64,000 nt of DNA from Callipepla californica brunnescens (lineage: Eukaryota; Chordata; Aves; Galliformes; Odontophoridae), in assembly GCA_023055505.1 (NCBI GenBank), contig JALIRH010000018.1, positions 10,842,646 to 10,906,645 on the forward strand. Direction: 5' to 3'. Under the pieces are notes generated by a model. The model saw nothing but the letters and a program-made list of their open reading frames with translations. It ran no database searches and was not told the origin of the DNA. The position numbers and the translations under genes are program-made. Position 1 is the stretch's first letter. Every line of letters starts with the position of its first letter. Shown one piece after another: positions 51,958 to 64,000 of the stretch.

Positions 51958-51989
<32 letters not shown>

Positions 51990-54504
51990 CCCTTTCTTTC
52001 TAGTATGGATGCCCTTATATTTGCTTGTAATACAGAAAGAAAAATACAAATGGCTATGTAATGATACTACTGCTAGTTCACTAATATTCTGAAGAGGACC
52101 AGGGGCAGAAGGAAAATATGATACTCTGTTCCTGGCCATGAGAATGCAAGTTCTCTGCTCAGCTGTTTCACCTTCACTGTACAAGCCTTATTCTTCCACA
52201 ACCTTTTCACTTCAAAGCTTTCTGTTTAAATTGTCTGTACTTGAATGATCAGCTCTTGGAACATAATACCATTGTCAAGACTTACAAGAAAAGAAGTGCA
52301 ATTTTGCTTGGTTTCGAAGGGACTGCTCTGAGTAGTACAATTCAGTGCAGAAACTCATCTCCTTGAGGGCTATTTCAGAAAGCCCCTCATGTGCAGAAAT
52401 CTGACTGCGTGCTCCATAATTTCAGTTCATAGTAATTGCACTTTAAAATTCCTAGGAAGATTTTCCAGAGAATTTATTTGTATTGACTGAAAATTGGAGA
52501 GACCCATAATGTTAAATGGGAAGGTTACATTTCAAGATTACAGTCCTTGACATTTTAAAAATATGTTAAAATAAAAAGGAACCCTTATTATGGTGGTAGT
52601 AGAGAACCATAACTAGTATTTTGAAGGGATCATAAATCAGAGTTCAGGATTTCAACTCAGATACAGACAATATTAAATGTCCAGAGAAAGAGCTAAAATT
52701 TAAAGTGATATTTACTCAATATGCTGATTACTATAGAGGATGGCTTATCTTTATTTTGTTTTATTTTTTCTCTATTTTTTTTCTTATCAAGAAAGAGGTT
52801 TTTTTTGTTGTTGTTGTTTTATTTTGTTTTTTTTTTTTTTGAAAGACAATATACAGTAATTAATTTAGATAGTAATTGTCTGAAAATTACATACATACAT
52901 TTTTGTTTGCCTGTATCACAACTCTTCAACAAACAACTATTTAAAATAAAAGCAAACAATCTAGGTGTCAAATATTTGAGGATTAGTGCACAAACCAAGA
53001 GTTTCAACAGTAAACATCATAACAGGCTTTTAAAAGCTCCTAGATCACATAGTACGCCATATATTACTGAAAGTCAAAAAAGCAATTTAGAAAAATAATC
53101 TGATTGCTTTCAGTTTATAATGCTGACAGATAAAACAATGAAACTCTTTTTTTGTTATGGTTTCTCAAGTATTGGTTTTGTCAAATAGTTTCACATTTAA
53201 ATGTTTGTAAATCCTAAATCTGTACTGTATCCAGGTCTTCATTTACTTTTGTTAAGACTGTTGTTACAGAAGAGAAACCAGTTTCTGAGCATAGTCATAG
53301 TAAATACAATGCTGCAAAAGTTTAAAATATACTTGAATATAGCCTGTAACCTTGACATATAGATCATAAAGTTCCAGAAGGTTTAAAATTAGATGGATTT
53401 CAGGAATTTACCAGATCTTCATTTGCGATGAATGGATTCTTATATATACATACATACAATGAAGTGTGGATGTGTGTGAATTAAGCTACCTATAGCTTCT
53501 TGGCGCTGACAAAAAGGAAAACTTTATTTAGGGGTACTTTTGTCCTGAGATTACATTTAGTAACTGCTGTCTGAGCAGCTAAAATATGCAAAAATGCAGT
53601 ATTTTTTCTTTAGAAGTTAGGTCTACATTTAGTGTCTGAACTTACTATCTGCATTTTCTTATTGGAGTAGCAATTCCTGTAGTCCCTGGAGATAATATTA
53701 CTGTCATGCATGGCTTTGCAAACACAGTAAGACTACTGCTTCATTATTATAAAATCACAGCCATAAACTTTCTTACACTGACTTTAGATAATGTTTCTTA
53801 GTAGCAGCATTGTTACTGCATTTAATCAATATATTTCAATAGGAACATCAGAAAAAATGCATTCTACTACTGGCTGGCATATCTGAGTGCCACCACCAGT
53901 GGGCAATAATGGGCTTTTTATTCTCATTTGAGGCTAAAATATGTGTCTGTGAGAGAAGTAGAAAGAGGAATCTTTATCATGTCTGAAAGCTATTAATTCC
54001 TAGCTAAATTTAGCCTGTTTCTTTTCTTTGTACTGCCTTCATGGAGCATGACTATCTCTCTATCCAGCATTAGACGCCTGTATAATGTTAAATATAATCA
54101 GTTCTTTACAAAATCATCTTCCCTCTATTCCCCTTCTTCTCATCAAACCTGGCAATCAAGCACTTTCTCTGCTATTGCAGAAGCCTTTTGAAGTGCTGAA
54201 AATGTGACAAAACCTACAGCCAATACAATGAGCTAAGCCCTTTAAACAAAGATATTTGCAGAGAGGAAGGGGGAGATGGAGAAGGCAAAGCTGCACAGAG
54301 AAATGATGTCAGAAAGATGAAAAATCTTGATCAAATCAAAGTGTGCTCTGTGACCTACCTGTACACCTGTGCCTATATCTATAGATATGATTCAATCTTT
54401 CAGCCATGCTGCTTGATGAACAGTCTTAGCAAATTTGGTTTTACTCCCCTGAATTCCAGTTATAGGTTTATTTTACTGTTTGCAATTGAATCATACTCTT
54501 ATAT
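49719..54504. other. Intergenic, no gene seen
   Basis: Unique sequence with a 31-base poly-T run at 51959-51989 and a T-rich stretch at 52741-52842. No gene was recognised. Confidence 0.45.
51959..51989. repeat. Poly-T run, 31 bases
   Basis: The longest homopolymer in the window. No adjoining retroposed sequence was recognised that would make it a poly(A) tail on the minus strand. Confidence 0.9.
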
Positions 54505-55426
54505 TTGATCCCAGTGACTGGAAAAAGGGAAATATCACTCCAGGGATAGAAGGTTCAGGGCACTACAGGTCGGTGAACATCACCTCTGTGCATGAAAATA
54601 TCACAGAGCATGTGCTTCTGGGAGCTATGTCAAGGCGCATGCAGGACAAGAAAGTGATCCACAACAGCTAGCACGGCTTTACCAAGAGAAAATCATGTCT
54701 CACCAGTCTTATGGTCTTCTTTGATGGAGTGACAGCACTGATGGACAAATGATGTCATCTACCTGGACTTCAGTCTGTAAGGCTTTTGACATGGTCCTGT
54801 TCCACATCTTAATATCTAAACTGGAGAGATGTGGACTTGAAGGGTGGACTATTCAGTGGATAAATAATTTTTTGGTTACAGCCAGAGGGTTTTGGTCAAT
54901 GGCTCTATGTCCCGGTCGAGGCAGGTGATGAGTGGTTTCTCCCATGTTTCTATCTTTAAATCATTGCTCTTTGGTACCCTTATCAATTATCTGGATAGTG
55001 GACTGAATGTACCATCAGCAAGTCTGCGAATGGCATCAAGGTGAGTGGTGCAGTTGATAAAGTAGAAGAAATGGACGCCATCCAAAGGGACATGGATAAG
55101 CTCAAAAACAGTGCCTATGTGAACCCAATGAGGTTCAAAAAAGACAAGAACAAAATGTGGCACTTGAGTACTGGCAATCTCAGGTGTGTGTACAGACTGG
55201 GAAGAGAACTCCTTCATAGCAACCCTACCAAGAAATCTTGGGGGCTCTGGGGACAAAAAACTGGACATGACCCTCATCTCTGGAGGTGTTCAAAGGCCAG
55301 ATTGGATGGGGGCCTTGGGCAGCCTGATCTAGTGCTTAGTCAGTGGAAACAGCTCATGGCAGGGGATTGGAACTATAAGATATTTAAGGTCCCTTCCAAT
55401 CCAAGTCGTTCTATCATTCTGTAATA
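54505..55426 (+). mobile_element. CR1 LINE fragment with part of the reverse transcriptase region
   Basis: The longest CR1 piece here. It covers a degenerate reverse-transcriptase part ('atctacctggacttcagtct' followed by 'aaggcttttgacatggtcc', the relic of the YLDFSKAFDTV motif), then 'aatggcatcaaggtgagtgg' and the 3' end 'ctctggaggtgttcaaaggc', with a 'aaggtcccttccaatcc' terminus and TTCTATCATTCTG. A deletion near 55255-55280 joins the coding part to the 3' end, and stops interrupt the frame. It is dead. Confidence 0.92.
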
Positions 55427-58400
55427 CCTCTTTATCTGTTTTTCTCAAGGATCAGCTTAAACATGACCTCTTCATACACAGTAATTAACACACATACAAG
55501 AACAAAATCTAATTGGCTCTACGGAAACAGAATAAGAAATGTTTTTGATTTTCTGCAATAGGCAGCAATAGTGATGAAATTGTTTTATCAGTAGAAACGT
55601 GAACCTTACACCCATTATTGTCAGAGTAACCAGCAAAAGAATTATGGAAGAGCAGAAACCCTGCAACCAAGAAGATTTTGGCCGCTCCTGTAGCATAAGT
55701 ATACTATTGAGGGTAGCACAGACATATCATCAAGGTACAGCATTACTGCTGGGTAACCTTAGGACATCTGTTTCCTGCCAATCCACAATAGCTGACAAGT
55801 TCATTGTCAGGAACTGATTACTAAGTTATTTTAGCGATGCTTCCATAGGTTTTAAAGGTTCTCATCATATGTAGTTGCTTTCTAGGTGTAATATCCTGTA
55901 TGGGATGGAAGTCTTAGAGAAAAGAAAGGATCACACAATAATAGGAGCTAACACTGAAAGGTTTCTTTATTGTCCTTGCTTAATAAATCAAGTGACAGAC
56001 AGAGTCCATCCCAGATCCCAGAATAGTACTTTGGCTCTCTAACCTTGTTAGATCCTGAGTTAGTTAAGCACCTTCCTATTTAATCTGGAAGTTTTCTGAT
56101 TACCTTTCTTGGACATGAATATTTAGTATTTGTGCTGGGAGACTAGAAGCATAGTCCAGTGTGACCATGACCAATTAAAGATTTTGGTCTTAAGTTCTGG
56201 CTATAAATTACAGCTGTCTTCTGGGCTGTGAGAGAGTCTTGTTGTTGCATGCATAAAACTCAGAGCCCAGTAAAAGCAAAACAAAAAACTTTTTCTTAAA
56301 ATTTTTTCTAACATAAGACTAAATTACAAGGAAGGACTGAATCTTACCCTCTACTCGTCTTAAAAGGTATGAGCTTCACAGTGGCAGTTGTCATTTTAAC
56401 TTCTCTTATTTTCTTGGCTAGAACTTCTGAATTTGGGAACTGGGGAAAGGGAACCAGACATATCACGTACAAAAAGGAATAGAGGTCCAATTACTACTAA
56501 TGTATATCCTGTGTCTGTAGGTTCAAGTAAGCAAAAGGAGAGAGGAATAGAATCTAAAATATTAGAAGAAACTTTCCATTTGCTTAATTATAAATGTGCT
56601 AAATGAGGGAAGCATAGAAAAAAAGAAAAGAGAAAAAATGCTGGATATTCTCTCTTTTGTTTCTTTGTTTGTTTTAATGGCTTTAGAAACCAGTAAACAT
56701 CATTAATTGACTGAATCAGCTGAGGAAGCTTCCTTCAGAGATTCTCATGGGGTATGGTCAGATGCATAACACTTTGATTTATCGAAAGGCAATTATCATT
56801 TTACACCAATATATTTACAGTTTCTTATTTACTGGTAAACGTCTCATTGAATCCATATTAGAATAGTTCTAATAAAAAGCAGAAATAATCTGAAAGGTTT
56901 GTAACGAGATGTGGAAGAAAAGGAATTGGATGTCGAGGAAGATTTTGCAATAAATCACTTACTGTAGTTTTGTGTATATCTATATATGTATTTGTCTCTG
57001 AAGATGTTTGAAGAAGGAAAATACAGAAACATTTATCTTGTATGACTCATTTAATTAACTCCAGGGTCCACCTGAATAGAAGGCGGGAAAACACTGAAGA
57101 AATGTATTCTGAAATATTTATCCAAAATCTGAGAGAATACTTATTTTGTTTATAAAAAGAGACATGAATATCTTTGATGTGAGTAAGCTGTGTACAAATA
57201 TTCAGATGCCTTTATACAAGAAAATTTTGCAGGCCATTTTGAAAGCTCTGTATATATTTAATAGTTGTTTGATGGGGAAAAGAAACATGTGATTTAGGAG
57301 ATTAATTACACAGCATGCATATCAATCATAAGCTCCTACTATTGAAACAATAACTCAGCCCATCCACAGGCAGTGATTTGCTTTCCCTCAGCGTTCGTCA
57401 AATAACAAGCAAATTGTTGTCGCTGAATGAAAATAACAAGGAAAACAATTCATAAATAGTCTGCCTTACAGAAACCAGAATATCCTTAGAGACAGTGTGA
57501 GTCAGTGAAATATGCTGAGAATGTGCAGGCTGCGGGCTGTGAGTGGTACTTGGTGTCTTGCCATGGCAGAGCAGCAGCCTGCCTTCTCATGGGTGAGGGG
57601 TGCATGACGTGCTGAGATTATAAGCCTAATCGATCTTTCTCTGAGCACAGCTGCAGTTTCAATAAGAAGGGCAAGCTATCAGGAAACAAACAGGAATATA
57701 GGTGAGACAGCTCAAGGCTCAGGCTGGACAGGCCCACATTTTAATTACTCTTTTCTATCTGTGGAGAAATACGGAGAGCTGTTGATTTGTATCTAGAGCA
57801 TCTCTGTTGAGTTCCTTACTATTCAAACTCTCAAGCTCACAAGTGGCCTGCTTGAGAAAGCTTGCTTTTTGTCTGACCTGGTAAGATACTCTGCAAGAGA
57901 TAGCAATGCAAAGAAAGAGCAAATGAACTGCAGTTAAGGAAGCCAGTTCTTAGCAGTCCAAAGCAGTTAAGCTTTGGATGAGAACTAGGGAGAGCATGCA
58001 CAATAATATGGAACTGTAACTTTGATACACGCTGGGAAAAGGGCTTGACTGAAGGTAGAGAGATGCATTCCCCAAAAGAGGTTTCTAACACGTGTAATTA
58101 TTCCTCAACAAATCTATGTGTCAGGAGCATAAATCTCCTTTCCAGACCTCTAATCCTTACAATGAAATATGTAGAAAGGCATGCATGTGGAACTTGAGCT
58201 TAAGCAGAACAAAAACCTAGATATAGATCATTGCCCTTCATAAGATAATCAGAAGCTTTAAATTAAGAAGTTGAGGATGTAATGTGCTGAAAAGATGTCA
58301 TCATACTTACATTAGCTAGAGAGCCACAGGGATTGATGAAATTTTACTGAGGGTCTGGTCATTGCTATAAATTAAATTGCCTCGTACACTGTGTGATATT

Positions 58401-61400
58401 TTTCCCCAGGTGGCTAGGCTAGGCTTCTCTGTTAATCTTCCCAGGGGGAAAAATAAAATAAAATAAAATAATAAAGCCTACACAGTTTACTACCTACTCA
58501 CAGCTGCAGGAGAGCTGCTTTCATGAAAGTGGGAATTCTAACTCAGAAACTTCCTTGAAGACTATAATCTGAAAAATTATTTTGAATTAAATGAACAGTA
58601 TGAGCATAAGTGTGATACAATCCTTCAGCCCACTGATCAGAGATGGGCTGTCATCCTGTTTTGTGTGATACATGAGAGACTTCAAGCGTATTTTTTCCTG
58701 CCTCACTGGAGTACCCTTGCTGTCATGTTTACATGTTCATGAGGAGAGGTAAATGCTCTCTGGGGCTTCTGTTAAAACAGAGCTTTTATGCAGCTGGGAG
58801 TATTCAGCTCATGGGTGGGTGAGCATGGCTCTGTAGCCTATTTGTCAATATTATCTGTTTTGAAGTTGCAGGAACTGGTTGCAAGGAAAGACAAAAATTG
58901 TACTAGTGCAGTGTATTTTGAATGGCAACTGGATGAAAATCAGAAATAATCCTTAAGGGCACTTTCTTACTTAGAAATAGAAACAAGCATCCTAACAGTA
59001 ACAGCTCTTTCCTCTGCATTGCAGTCAAAACATGAAGTTTGCAAGTATACTGTGCTGACCAGTGTACAGAAGTAGTTCAGTCCTTGTGTGCCTGGTGAAC
59101 TCAGCATGCTTCCTGATGAACTTGTCTACTCCCTTTGCTAAAAATCCAACATCATTCCACACTCTTCAGCATGCCCATGTTCAGAAGTCATACAGCTCAC
59201 ATATGCTCATTTAGATAATAACATCAGATCATTCTGGTGATGCCAGAACTCAAGTGGGATAGGACACCTTCTTAAATGGATGAACCTTGCACATGCTGCT
59301 GTTTTTGTGAGTAAATAATGACATATCACAAATTTATAGATTTATAGATAGCTGAGATAGAGGAAAAATAATGCTTGTAATCTTTCTCTAATCATATACA
59401 ATATAAACAATCTTGGAAGCATCTGAAGATGATAAAAGTCCCCAAAGACTATTCTGAACTATTTTGTACAGTCTTACATGAAAGTAAAGGAGAATCACAC
59501 CTATTCATGTTCTTACATTGTGACATATTTTATCCTAAAATTCCAAAAGCACTTTATTACTTCAGTTCTATGCTTGTGCATAGAATTTTCTGTGGAAATA
59601 TAAGCCTTCTTTTCCAAAACGCAAAAAAAAAAAAATCTTTTTTGCAGCTCAGATGCAGTGTCCATTGTCATATTATTCCAGGATGTCACATCTTATTTGC
59701 AGTGAGCTAGTGTGTGGCTCTTCCATGGCATTGTGTATCTTAAGACAGGTGACTGACAATGACACAGAGACTATACAAAGAGTATTTTCAATTGTATTGG
59801 CTTTATATATTGCCCTATATGTTTTCTATCCCATCTCTGAAATACTATTGCTCCAAAACTGTTTTCTGTTTTGTTCATTCAGTGCAAATGAAAACAGAAA
59901 CAAAAACAAAAACTTATGTACTGCTATTTTATTATTTTTAAACCCTGTTGTTCTGATACTTCAGTGCGCAGGATTTTTAACACAGAAGTTCTGAGACCAT
60001 ATGATACTTTGTTATCTGTGACTTGATTGCTGGCAGCACACTTTCTCTCAGGATTACACAGGAGCTCATCCCTGAATGAAAAGGAGCTCCAATCTGTGAG
60101 AAGTGTTGCTGATTTAATAGATCAGTGCCACTGCTTGGGGGCCAAGGCTGAAATAACTATTTGTCATGACCACATTTTCCATGCTACCTGAACTCAGTCT
60201 TCTATGTGTTCTTAAAAGCAGGAGAAATTACTGTTCTTATGTGTATGTAGGATTTAACCTCTCTTGAACTGATGTATTGTAGCATGTTAATCATTCAATA
60301 TTTTGATTTCATCTTTGTTTGAGAAGATAAAAGTAACATCTTGTCCTCTCTAGCTTTTGTTTTTTAATAGATACTACAGATTCCTACAAGAGACTGTTGA
60401 GTACTGAATGCAGAAAATACACAGATAGATAAAAGAAATTGTGAGGATGCACAGGAAATCTAAGTATGACAGAAATGAAACCATTTGGAGGGAAATATAT
60501 CTAGAACATCACCTCTGCTTAAATTCACAAATATAAAGGTGGTGACATCTTGGGGGGTTGTTTCAGTTCTTACTAGATAGTTTCAGAATCATTATAGAAA
60601 ATATATGGTATTGCTGCAGTCAGGTTTTGTGGAGGAAGAAACAATATGTAGTAGAGTAAAATAACTAAATGCAGGGACCCTTCTAATATGTAACTCAGGT
60701 AACCTGAGCTTCTCTGCTTGATCTCTGAGACTGTAGGAAACCTGTGTATGCTAATATGATCTTGTTCCCATTAAATTAACCTGAAAGTGTAATAAATAAC
60801 CAGCAGTCAAATAAGCAATAAGTAAACAACCCTTTTCATGTTTATGATATCACATATAATCAAGACTCTAACGTAAAAATATATAGTAATCTGCACAAAT
60901 CATTTACTTATTCTGGGGACTTGTACAATTTTTTTTTGCAGCTAAGATAGAAACAAATCAGTAGAGGTAAACACTAATCCAAAAGTGCCTCTGGTTTTCT
61001 TAGGGATTTCATGTTAGGATTTCTTCCTGCCTCTGTAGTCATCATTTTAATGAAAACAAAACAAAAACCTCAACACAAAACGAAGTCTGATTGAAGATTT
61101 TAATGATATACCTTATTATTTTATTTTTTTCTCTGTTAGTGTGAGAAAAACAGTGCATGTTTGTAGTACATGCTTCTGCAATGCATGCTGAAAAATTGTC
61201 TAACCATTCAGAAGGCAGCTCCATAACTTGCATGACCCTACTGAAACAGCACAATAGTGAACTAAGCAGCAGTAGTAAACTACAGTAACACCATTTTGGT
61301 TTTGGCTCTGGAATACCAAAGGTGTCTTGCAAGGTCTGAGACTACAAACATACTTTGCTAGCAGAAACTTTAAGATAGACTCAGGGGCTGAGGAGATATG

Positions 61401-61601
61401 TTTCCTGTTCAAAAAGGAAGATTTCTGTACAAAGAGATGTAGACAATTCCCTTCTGTATGGAATCCGGAAGTTTAAAGCATGATTTGACACAAAGCTGGA
61501 ACAAAGTTGCAAGTCACAACACATTTCTGAGGAATTAAATCCGACTATTTGTATGTTTCTGAGAGTTGGTACAAGAGAGGCATACAATTAACCTAATGTA
61601 C
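55427..61601. other. Intergenic, no gene seen
   Basis: Unique sequence. It contains an AAAAT pentanucleotide repeat at about 58449-58473 and a unique, TAATTA-containing patch around 57290-57450 noted as a possible conserved element. No exon-like segment was found. Confidence 0.45.
58449..58473. repeat. AAAAT pentanucleotide repeat
   Basis: Short run of AAAATAAAATAAAATAAAAT units. Confidence 0.85.
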
Positions 61602-62126
61602 TTAGGTAGCCACAAAAGTAATGCCTCCTATTTATTTCCATGGAAACTACAACAGATGCCAAGAGCACAAGAACACTGTTTGATAGAGCAAATATCAGCT
61701 ACAAAACACTCTTTTCAATATAGTCACCACCTTTTGCCAATTTGCATGATTGAACTGATTGGGATGCTCTACATTTCCTGGTCTGACACTTTGGCACGAC
61801 TCTCCCAAGTATTGCTTGTCTGTCACTTTGCTGTCACCACTGTTGAAATGCACCTCCCACCATCTTGCTATGCCCATATCCACTGTTTGATCTCCATACA
61901 TATTCAGCAAGTGTGAATGAGTTTCAATGGATTTCATTTTTTCCACATGAAGGAATTCAATTCCACACCTTCCCTTTATCCACTCTTCCACGTCAGATGT
62001 CATTTGTTCAGACTGTCCCCCTGCTGCCATCTGCTGTACAGTAGCAAAATGTGATAGACTATCGCTGGGAAGATCGTGAACCTATATAATCGAATAGGAG
62101 GCATTATTTTTTGGAGCAGCCCTTAT
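61602..62126 (-). mobile_element. Mariner (Galluhop-type) deletion derivative, copy 3
   Basis: On the minus strand it begins 'gggctgctccaaaaaataat' and ends with a 'taggaggcattacttttgtg' inverted repeat. A 111-codon minus frame (61695-62030) keeps the start of the mariner transposase helix-turn-helix region: SDVEEWIKGRCGIEFLHVEK, a GDQTVD stretch, and RWWEVHFNSGDSKVTDK, the family's linker after the second helix-turn-helix. The frame then leaves mariner-like sequence and the DD34D catalytic domain is absent. It is about 525 bp and non-autonomous. Confidence 0.9.
61695..62030 (-). pseudogene. Truncated mariner transposase N-terminus
   Basis: The frame opens MAAGGQSEQMTSDVEEW and holds the DNA-binding helix-turn-helix part of a mariner transposase, followed by about 40 residues with no mariner match. 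All catalytic aspartates are lost. If translated it could bind mariner ends, but nothing in the sequence shows that it is expressed. It lies inside mariner copy 3. Confidence 0.75.
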
Positions 62127-63704
62127 AAAATGTATCAGTTAATTTTAATTTAATGAGGGAAAGTAGTCTCACAAAAAATAAGAGAAAAAAAGAAATTCAG
62201 ATATGTTACTAAAGTATGGTTTGAAAAGACAAGCAAAGATCCATAACTGTACGTTTTCTGTACTAATTTGGCAGCAAAAAGTGTGACAGAGGAGTTTTAT
62301 TTATACACTTAGAGTGTATTGTTGCCAATAATCTGCCTAGTGCATTTGCACCTAGGGCATCTTCCTCATTAATAGAATAGAACCTTTCTGCCAGCCTGCC
62401 TTACAGTCACTTTATCACCATGCACACCCATTTTCTAATACTCTTTGATTTCATCTGTGTGAATTTAAACTCTGGATGGTGTTGTCAGACTGAGCTTTGT
62501 AAATCTTTTTTGATGGCAAGAAATTTCTGCAGCATGAAGGTATTTATAGTGAAAAGGGTTTTTAGCTCTTGTAACTTGTGAAAAGGTTTTTGATCTCTTA
62601 TATTTAGCACAAATCTATCCCTCATCCTAATACTCACAATTTCTCTTGTCAAACTCAAAATATCCAGCGAAACCTTTTTGGTTGATGAAACAGAGGAGTG
62701 TACTTTCATATAGTAATGCTTTCATAGAACAAATTTATCCTGTTTTGTAAGACCATCCTCATTCTTTTTCACTCTCAGAAGTGGAAAGATTTTAAACTAT
62801 ACCTTGTTTAGTTTTTAGATGGTAAGAGATATGGCAGCACACCTGGACATTTCTATATATATGTATATTTCTCTTCCATGTTATAACATGCTGGTGTCTA
62901 GAAATTCCTCTTTGTTTGTTTGTTTGTTTGTTTGTTTGTTTTCATTCTTACCAAAGTGTTCTCATGACCAAAAGAAAAAACTTAGCTCTCTGTGTAATAT
63001 TGAATTCTTCGCTGATGAACTCCTGTAAGTTTGATCTGTGCAAAAGTCTAATTTAAGATGAAAGTCTTTCAGCTGAAAGCTCTCTGCTACAGTTTACTTG
63101 GAGAAGCCCATGATAATAATAATAGTAATAAACTAAAATGTTTTGGTACTGTTGTCACAGATTCCTATATCTATGTCATAACATTTTCATGAAGTAATTC
63201 TTAATTTTACCCCTGGGACCATAACAGGAGAAACATGATGAAAAAGTCTGACTCCCTAAATGTGAACTTGCATCCTAGTAGGGAAGATTTTGAAATTTGG
63301 AAGCTGTGTAACCACATTTTAACATCTCTATTTTGAACATCTCTCCACCGTGTTTCATTTGTTCTCCCAGGTCCAACCTCCATGGTTTCTTGTTCTAGTT
63401 AAAAAGTGAGAATGATCGAGGATGATGAGCTGATCTTTGCAGCAAGAGGCTTCTTTGTCATGTGTAGTCTTTTAAAAAATCTGTCAATTGTACCATTTGT
63501 TCCAGTTGCTGATGCATTTCATTCCAATGATATGCAGTCAGTTTTGCTCAGCATGCTTGAAGGCACAGGTAAATAAGTGTCAGTGGTAAGTGTTGGTTCT
63601 TTTCTTACATTGACAGTAAGGATGAAAAGCTTTTTTCCCTACTGTATGTCCTGCATGAAGCCAGACAGACAGGTAACCCCCATCTTTAGGTAGTACCTAA
63701 ACTG
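62127..63704. other. Intergenic, no gene seen
   Basis: Unique AT-rich sequence with a TTTG repeat at 62911-62942. No gene was recognised. Confidence 0.45.
62911..62942. repeat. TTTG tetranucleotide repeat
   Basis: About eight perfect TTTG units. Confidence 0.92.
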
Positions 63705-64000
63705 CTTTTTATTCACTGGAGCTGAGAAGGGATGAGGTGAAGAAGAAGCCACAGCACATGCTCTCCCTGGAGCTGGGATGTTCCTGCCACAGGGTTTACA
63801 GTGACTTCACTGCTTATCAGGATCCAAAGGATCAACTCTCTAAAACATGGACAGAGGAAGTTCTGCACAAACATGCAGAAGAACTTCTTTATGGTAAAGG
63901 TGATGGAGCACTGGAACAGGCTGCCCAGAGAGATTGCGGAGTCTCCTTCTACGGGGATATTCAAGACCTGCCTGGATGCCAACCAATGCAACCTACTGTA
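63705..64000 (+). mobile_element. CR1 LINE 3' fragment running off the window
   Basis: Plus-strand CR1 with 'aggaagttctgcacaaacat', 'ggagcactggaacaggctgc', 'ccagagagattgcggagtct' and 'caagacctgcctggatgcca'; the usual 3' end would follow just past the right edge. The left boundary is approximate. Confidence 0.88.

Noticed and set aside
52721..53098. 125-codon plus frame rich in Phe
   Set aside because: The Phe runs come from T-rich low-complexity sequence; the remainder has no similarity I recognise.
54987..55424. Overlapping 96- and 127-codon frames
   Set aside because: Both lie inside the CR1 copy at 54505-55426, downstream of its decayed reverse transcriptase motif.
1..64000. CRISPR arrays, operons, ribosome-binding sites, tRNA or rRNA genes
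   Set aside because: The composition, introns and repeats are those of a vertebrate nuclear genome, and no such feature was seen.

Overview
The window looks like bird nuclear DNA, most likely from a galliform such as chicken. It is AT-rich and intron-bearing. Its interspersed repeats are typically avian: CR1 LINE fragments, deleted mariner (Galluhop-type) copies and endogenous-retrovirus LTRs. No SINE-like elements and no rRNA, tRNA or CRISPR features were seen.

Two genes can be supported, both in the first 13.3 kb and convergent. At the left edge, on the plus strand, is the terminal exon of PNPLA4 (1046-1177) with its 3' UTR. Its 43-residue C-terminus, ending in FLLKENWFE, matches the PNPLA4/GS2 C-terminus as I remember it. 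On the minus strand, exons at 13182-13230, 10306-10653, 9022-9125 and 5823-6002 splice in frame into a 226-residue type I membrane protein. It has a leader, one V-type Ig domain with a J-like G strand (GNGTKLTV), a cysteine-containing stalk, one uncharged transmembrane helix and a 59-residue tail with YDKP and YEDM tyrosine motifs. The exon plan and tail suggest a lymphocyte co-receptor of the CD28/CD7 type. I cannot assign it to a named gene, and it is the main finding.

From about 13.5 kb to 64 kb I see no convincing exon. This stretch is intergenic or gene desert. It holds at least seven CR1 pieces (most in plus orientation, two in minus), three internally deleted mariner copies, three LTRs of one minus-oriented family (two of them only about 170 bp apart), a long GGAA/GAAA purine tract and several homopolymer and AT-rich microsatellites. 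A few unique, TAATTA-rich patches could be conserved non-coding elements but cannot be tested here.

No functional link between the genes is visible. PNPLA4 is a cytoplasmic lipid hydrolase and the Ig gene a cell-surface receptor; they share only their 3'-to-3' arrangement.
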